DNA of 36,281 nucleotides. Origin: Blastococcus sp. TF02A-35 (GTDB lineage Bacteria > Actinomycetota > Actinomycetes > Mycobacteriales > Geodermatophilaceae). The stretch lies in assembly GCF_004571075.1 (NCBI RefSeq), contig NZ_SPQP01000038.1, forward strand, positions 1 to 36,281, in the 5' to 3' direction. The notes beneath the pieces were generated by a model. That model did no database searches and was not told where the DNA came from. It saw only the letters and a list, made by a program, of their open reading frames with translations. The translations under genes and the position numbers were made by a program. The first letter of the stretch is position 1; each line of letters starts with the position of its first letter. Below, in pieces: positions 33,699 to 36,281 of this stretch.

Positions 33699-34298
33699 TC
33701 AGGCCGGCGCCTCACCCGTGGCCGTACCGCCGGTCAGGATGCTCTCCGCCAGGACCTTCATGCTCGTGCGCTGGTTCATCGCGGTCCGCTGGATCCACCG
33801 GAAGGCCTCCGCCTCGGTCATCCCCTGCTCGCTCATGAGCCGGCCCTTGGCCTGCTCGACCACCTTGCGGGTCTCCAGCCGCTCCTCCAGCGTGCGGACC
33901 TCGCCGTCCAGGGCGGCCATCTCGGCGAACCGGCCCCGGGCCACCTCGATCGCCGGCACGAGGTCGTTCTTCGAGAACGGCTTGACCAGGTAGGCCATGG
34001 CGCCGGCGTCCCGGGCCCGCTCCACCAGCTCCCGCTGGCTGAACGCGGTGAGCACGATGACCGGCGCGATCCTGGCCGAGGCGATCTGCTCGGCCGCGGA
34101 GAGCCCGTCGAGCACCGGCATCTGGATGTCGAGGATCACCAGGTCCGGCCGCAGCTCCTGGGCGCGGTCCACCGCCTGCTGACCGTCCCCGACCTCGGCG
34201 ACGACGCTGTACCCCTCCTCCTCAAGCATCTCCTTGAGGTCGAGGCGGATCAGCGCCTCGTCCTCGGCGATCAGAACGCGGATCGGCTCGCTGCTCAC
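33699..34298 (-). CDS. pdtaR: ANTAR-domain response regulator (PdtaR-like)
   Basis: 199 residues from GTG 34298. The receiver domain starts PIRVLIAEDEALIRLDLKEMLEEEGY, with the acidic pair in AEDE, the phospho-acceptor Asp57 in LVILDIQMP, VLTAFSQRELVERARDAGA and the lysine in YLVKPFSKNDL. A coiled linker with LETRKVVEQAKGRLM leads to an ANTAR RNA-binding domain (MTEAEAFRWIQRTAMNQRTSM). This matches PdtaR (Rv1626), the partner of the kinase PdtaS, which regulates by binding RNA hairpins near ribosome binding sites; PdtaS is not in this window. ATG 34331 is an alternative start, but the GTG has a TAGGCT -10 (34312-34307) 8 nt before it, which would make the message leaderless. Confidence 0.92.
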   Translation of the reverse strand: MSSEPIRVLIAEDEALIRLDLKEMLEEEGYSVVAEVGDGQQAVDRAQELRPDLVILDIQMPVLDGLSAAEQIASARIAPVIVLTAFSQRELVERARDAGAMAYLVKPFSKNDLVPAIEVARGRFAEMAALDGEVRTLEERLETRKVVEQAKGRLMSEQGMTEAEAFRWIQRTAMNQRTSMKVLAESILTGGTATGEAPA

Positions 34299-34306
34299 GA
34301 AGCGGC

Positions 34307-34312
34307 AGCCTA
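34307..34312 (-). promoter_or_regulatory. Putative -10 element for pdtaR
   Basis: TAGGCT on the minus strand, ending 8 nt before the GTG at 34298. Confidence 0.4.
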
Positions 34313-34373
34313 TCGGCGTCGGACAGCTCACACCGTCCCGCTACGCTTCTCCGGCGCCGGTCGCACCCGGCAC

Positions 34374-34447
34374 GCCCCCGTACCCCAATCGGCAGAGGGA
34401 GCGGATTCAAAACCCGCGCAGTGTGCGTTCGAGTCGCACCGGGGGCA
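34374..34447 (+). tRNA. tRNA-Leu (CAA) with a short variable loop
   Basis: 74 nt. The acceptor GCCCCCG pairs with CGGGGGC; the anticodon loop TTCAAAA gives CAA (codon TTG); the T-arm is GTGCG-TTCGAGT-CGCAC. The variable region is only five bases (GCAGT), whereas leucine tRNAs are normally type II with a long extra arm. The anticodon stem has an A-C mismatch next to the loop and the D-stem also has a C-A opposition. Discriminator A as for leucine; CCA is not encoded. The anticodon is clear, the amino-acid identity and function less so. Confidence 0.8.
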
Positions 34448-34494
34448 CCCCGCCGGGTCGCCGGACCCCTCCGGGGCCGGCTCGCCGCGGGCAA

Positions 34495-34500
34495 TACGCT
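34495..34500 (+). promoter_or_regulatory. Putative -10 element for the decarboxylase gene
   Basis: TACGCT ending 6 nt before the GTG at 34507; same hexamer and same spacing as at the DUF2804 gene. Confidence 0.4.
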
Positions 34501-34506
34501 CGGGCG

Positions 34507-36153
34507 GTGACCGAGTCCGTTCCGCACATGACCCCCGAGCAGTTCCGGCGCCACGGCCACGAGGTGGTCGACTGGGTCGCCGACTACTGGGAGCGCATCG
34601 GCTCCTTCCCCGTCCGCTCACAGGTCTCGCCCGGCGACGTCCGGGAGCAGCTCCCCGCGTCGGCCCCTGAGCAGGGCGAGCCGTTCGACGCGGTCCTGGC
34701 CGACCTCGACCGGGTCGTGCTGCCCGGCGTCACCCACTGGCAGCACCCCGGGTTCTTCGGCTACTTCCCCGCCAACACCTCGGGGCCCTCGGTGCTGGGC
34801 GACCTCGTCTCGGCCGGTCTGGGCGTGCAGGGCATGTCCTGGGTCACCAGCCCCGCCGCGACCGAGCTCGAGCAGCACGTCATGGACTGGCTGGCCGACC
34901 TGCTGGGCCTGCCGGAGTCCTTCCGCTCCACCGGCACCGGCGGCGGCGTCGTCCAGGACTCCAGCTCCGGCGCCAACCTCGTCGCCCTCCTCGCGACCCT
35001 GCACCGGGCCTCCGGCGGCGCCACCGTGCGCCAGGGGGTGCAGCCCGAGCGGGCGACCGTCTACGTCTCCAGCGAGACGCACTCCTCCATGGAGAAGGCC
35101 GTCCGGATCGCCGGCCTGGGCACCGAGGCGGTCCGCATCGTCGAGGTCGACGGCGACCTCGCCATGAGCCCCGGCGCCCTGGCCGCCCGCCTGGAGCGCG
35201 ACGTCGCCCGCGGGTACCGCCCGGTGCTCGTCTGCGCGACGGTCGGGACGACGTCGACCACCGCCGTCGACCCGCTCGCGGCCATCGGTCCCATCTGCCA
35301 GCAGCACGGCGTCTGGCTGCACGTCGACGCCGCCTACGCCGGGGTGAGCGCGGTCGCCCCCGAGCTGCGCGCGCTGCAGGCCGGCGTCGAGTGGGCCGAC
35401 AGCTACACCACCGACGCGCACAAGTGGCTGCTCACCGGGTTCGACGCGACCCTCTTCTGGGTCGCCGACCGCGCGGCCCTCACCGGCGCGCTGGCGATCC
35501 TCCCGGAGTACCTCCGCAACGCGGCCACCGAGGCCGGCGCGGTGGTCGACTTCCGCGACTGGCAGATCCCGCTGGGCCGGCGCTTCCGCGCGCTCAAGCT
35601 GTGGTTCGTGCTGCGCTGGTACGGCGCCGAGGGCCTGCGGGCGCACATCCGCGGGCACGTCGCGCTCGCCCAGGAGCTCGCGGGCTGGGCCGCGGCGGAC
35701 GAGCGGTTCGACGTCGTCGCGCCGCACCCGCTGTCGCTGGTGTGCCTGAAGCCGCGCTGGCCCGAGGGCGTGGACGCCGACGTCGCCACGATGACGCTGC
35801 TCGACCGGCTCAACGACGGCGGCGAGGTCTTCCTGACCCACACCACCGTCGCCAAGCAGCCGGTGCTCCGGGTCGCCGTCGGCTCCCCCGCCACCACGCG
35901 GGCGCACGTCGAGCGGGTCTGGACGCTGCTCACCGAGGGCCACGACTGGCTCGCCGCCGACTTCGCGGCCCAGGCCGCCGAGCAGGCCGCGGCCCGGGCC
36001 GCCGAGCGGGAGCGGGCCGAGCAGGAGCGGGCCGAGCAGGACCGCCGGCGCGCCGAGGCCCAGGCGGCCGAGGAGGCCGGGGTGACCGAGGAGGCCGGGG
36101 TGACCGAGGAGGCCGGGGTGACCGAGGAGGCCGGGGTGACCGAGGAGGCCTAG
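34507..36153 (+). CDS. PLP-dependent group II (aromatic amino acid type) decarboxylase
   Basis: 548 residues from GTG 34507. The fold-type I decarboxylase pattern is complete: the N-terminal EQFRRHGHEVVDWVADYWERI, VTHWQHPGFFGYFPANTS with substrate-side residues, TSPAATELEQHVMDWLADLLGLP, DSSSGANLVALLAT, the PLP-stacking SSETHSSMEKAV, VCATVGTTSTTAVDPL, the aspartate in HVDAAYAG, and the Schiff-base lysine in TDAHKWLLTGFDATLFW. It resembles aromatic-L-amino-acid decarboxylases (Dopa, Tyr, Trp or Phe); the substrate cannot be set by eye. The domain ends near residue 490. The tail is a coiled Ala/Glu/Arg-rich helix and four and a half copies of EEAGVT. The stop TAG (36151-36153) interlocks with the stop of the convergent transposase, so the natural C-terminus may have been altered there. 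Confidence 0.92.
   Translation: MTESVPHMTPEQFRRHGHEVVDWVADYWERIGSFPVRSQVSPGDVREQLPASAPEQGEPFDAVLADLDRVVLPGVTHWQHPGFFGYFPANTSGPSVLGDLVSAGLGVQGMSWVTSPAATELEQHVMDWLADLLGLPESFRSTGTGGGVVQDSSSGANLVALLATLHRASGGATVRQGVQPERATVYVSSETHSSMEKAVRIAGLGTEAVRIVEVDGDLAMSPGALAARLERDVARGYRPVLVCATVGTTSTTAVDPLAAIGPICQQHGVWLHVDAAYAGVSAVAPELRALQAGVEWADSYTTDAHKWLLTGFDATLFWVADRAALTGALAILPEYLRNAATEAGAVVDFRDWQIPLGRRFRALKLWFVLRWYGAEGLRAHIRGHVALAQELAGWAAADERFDVVAPHPLSLVCLKPRWPEGVDADVATMTLLDRLNDGGEVFLTHTTVAKQPVLRVAVGSPATTRAHVERVWTLLTEGHDWLAADFAAQAAEQAAARAAERERAEQERAEQDRRRAEAQAAEEAGVTEEAGVTEEAGVTEEAGVTEEA
36070..36150 (+). repeat. 18-bp tandem repeat, 4.5 copies, at the decarboxylase 3' end
   Basis: Units at 36070-36087, 36088-36105, 36106-36123 and 36124-36141, plus a half unit to 36150, are identical and encode EEAGVT each. 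They end exactly at the TAG stop and at the junction with transposase sequence. Confidence 0.95.
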
Positions 36154-36281
36154 CTGTGATGCCCAGCCAGGTTGTCCAACCTGGTGATGGGTGGTGCCTT
36201 CCCGACCGCTGAGTGGGGCCGGTGGTGGTTGTACTGGTGGACCCATGCTGGCAGAGCCGCGAGGCGAGCTGATTCGGAGTT
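36150..36281 (-). mobile_element. IS481-type transposase, C-terminal fragment at the window edge
   Basis: The minus strand reads 43 residues to a TAG stop (36152-36150): LAALPAWVHQYNHHRPHSAV, KAPPITRL and DNLAGHHS. The YNHHRPH block is the end of the DDE integrase domain of IS481/IS3-type transposases; PP-(I/T)-RL-NLAGH is a common IS481 ending. The rest of the element lies outside the window. There is no room for the usual non-coding end and terminal inverted repeat between this stop and the decarboxylase, so the element is either truncated at 36150 or falsely joined here. Confidence 0.8.

Overview
The window is very GC-rich bacterial DNA with the hallmarks of an actinobacterium: GTG starts are common, co-directional genes overlap by 4 bp again and again, there is a phosphatidylinositol-mannoside (PIM) gene set, an SsgA-like protein, a zinc anti-sigma/ECF sigma pair, an ANTAR response regulator of the PdtaR type, and a TCGAAC-N4-GTTCGA type LexA box in front of ruvC. 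Gene order and protein style suggest a Geodermatophilaceae-like organism (Blastococcus, Geodermatophilus, Modestobacter); that placement is inference. Both ends look like contig edges: the left end joins a flavin monooxygenase fragment to a secF without a stop, and the right end is the C-terminus of an IS481-type transposase.

Region by region. (1) About 0.1-15.1 kb is a minus-strand block, read from right to left: a MOSC protein, then thrS, a HIT/Ap4A-phosphorylase-like gene, pgsA, patA, pimA, a LemA-like gene, pdxS, pdxT, yebC, ruvC-ruvA-ruvB, yajC, secD, secF. Most junctions overlap by 1-7 bp, so translation is probably coupled. The block covers threonyl-tRNA charging, PIM synthesis, PLP synthesis, Holliday junction processing and the Sec translocase accessory complex. 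(2) 15.1-19.3 kb holds an HNH endonuclease, a DUF2804 protein whose frame runs into an antisense tRNA-Val, a PGPGW membrane protein, an RskA-like anti-sigma factor, its ECF sigma factor and a divergent SsgA-like gene. (3) 19.4-24.2 kb holds tRNA-Gly, tRNA-Cys and tRNA-Val, then coaE, an unrecognised small gene with its own hairpin, rpsA, a methyltransferase, and an AAC(2')-I-like acetyltransferase directly behind polA. (4) 24.2-27.4 kb is polA with a divergent PaaI-type thioesterase. (5) 27.6-33.5 kb is a branched-chain amino acid type ABC transporter: livH-livM-livG-livF on the plus strand and the binding lipoprotein convergent on the minus strand. (6) 33.7-36.2 kb holds pdtaR, an unusual tRNA-Leu(CAA), a PLP-dependent group II decarboxylase and the transposase fragment.

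The most striking observation is the binding protein at 32145-33470. It appears to be circularly permuted. Behind the lipobox comes the segment that is normally the C-terminal part of a type I (LivJ/LivK) binding protein; then an Ala/Gly/Pro linker; then the segment that is normally N-terminal; the protein stops where the C-terminal part would usually begin. All of the fold seems to be present, reordered. Its partner permease LivH carries an extra exported beta-sandwich-like domain, and both ATPases carry extra tails, so the whole transporter departs from the textbook LivJHMGF design. A second general pattern is that many solitary genes have a TANNNT -10 hexamer ending 6-8 nt before the start codon, which suggests leaderless mRNAs.
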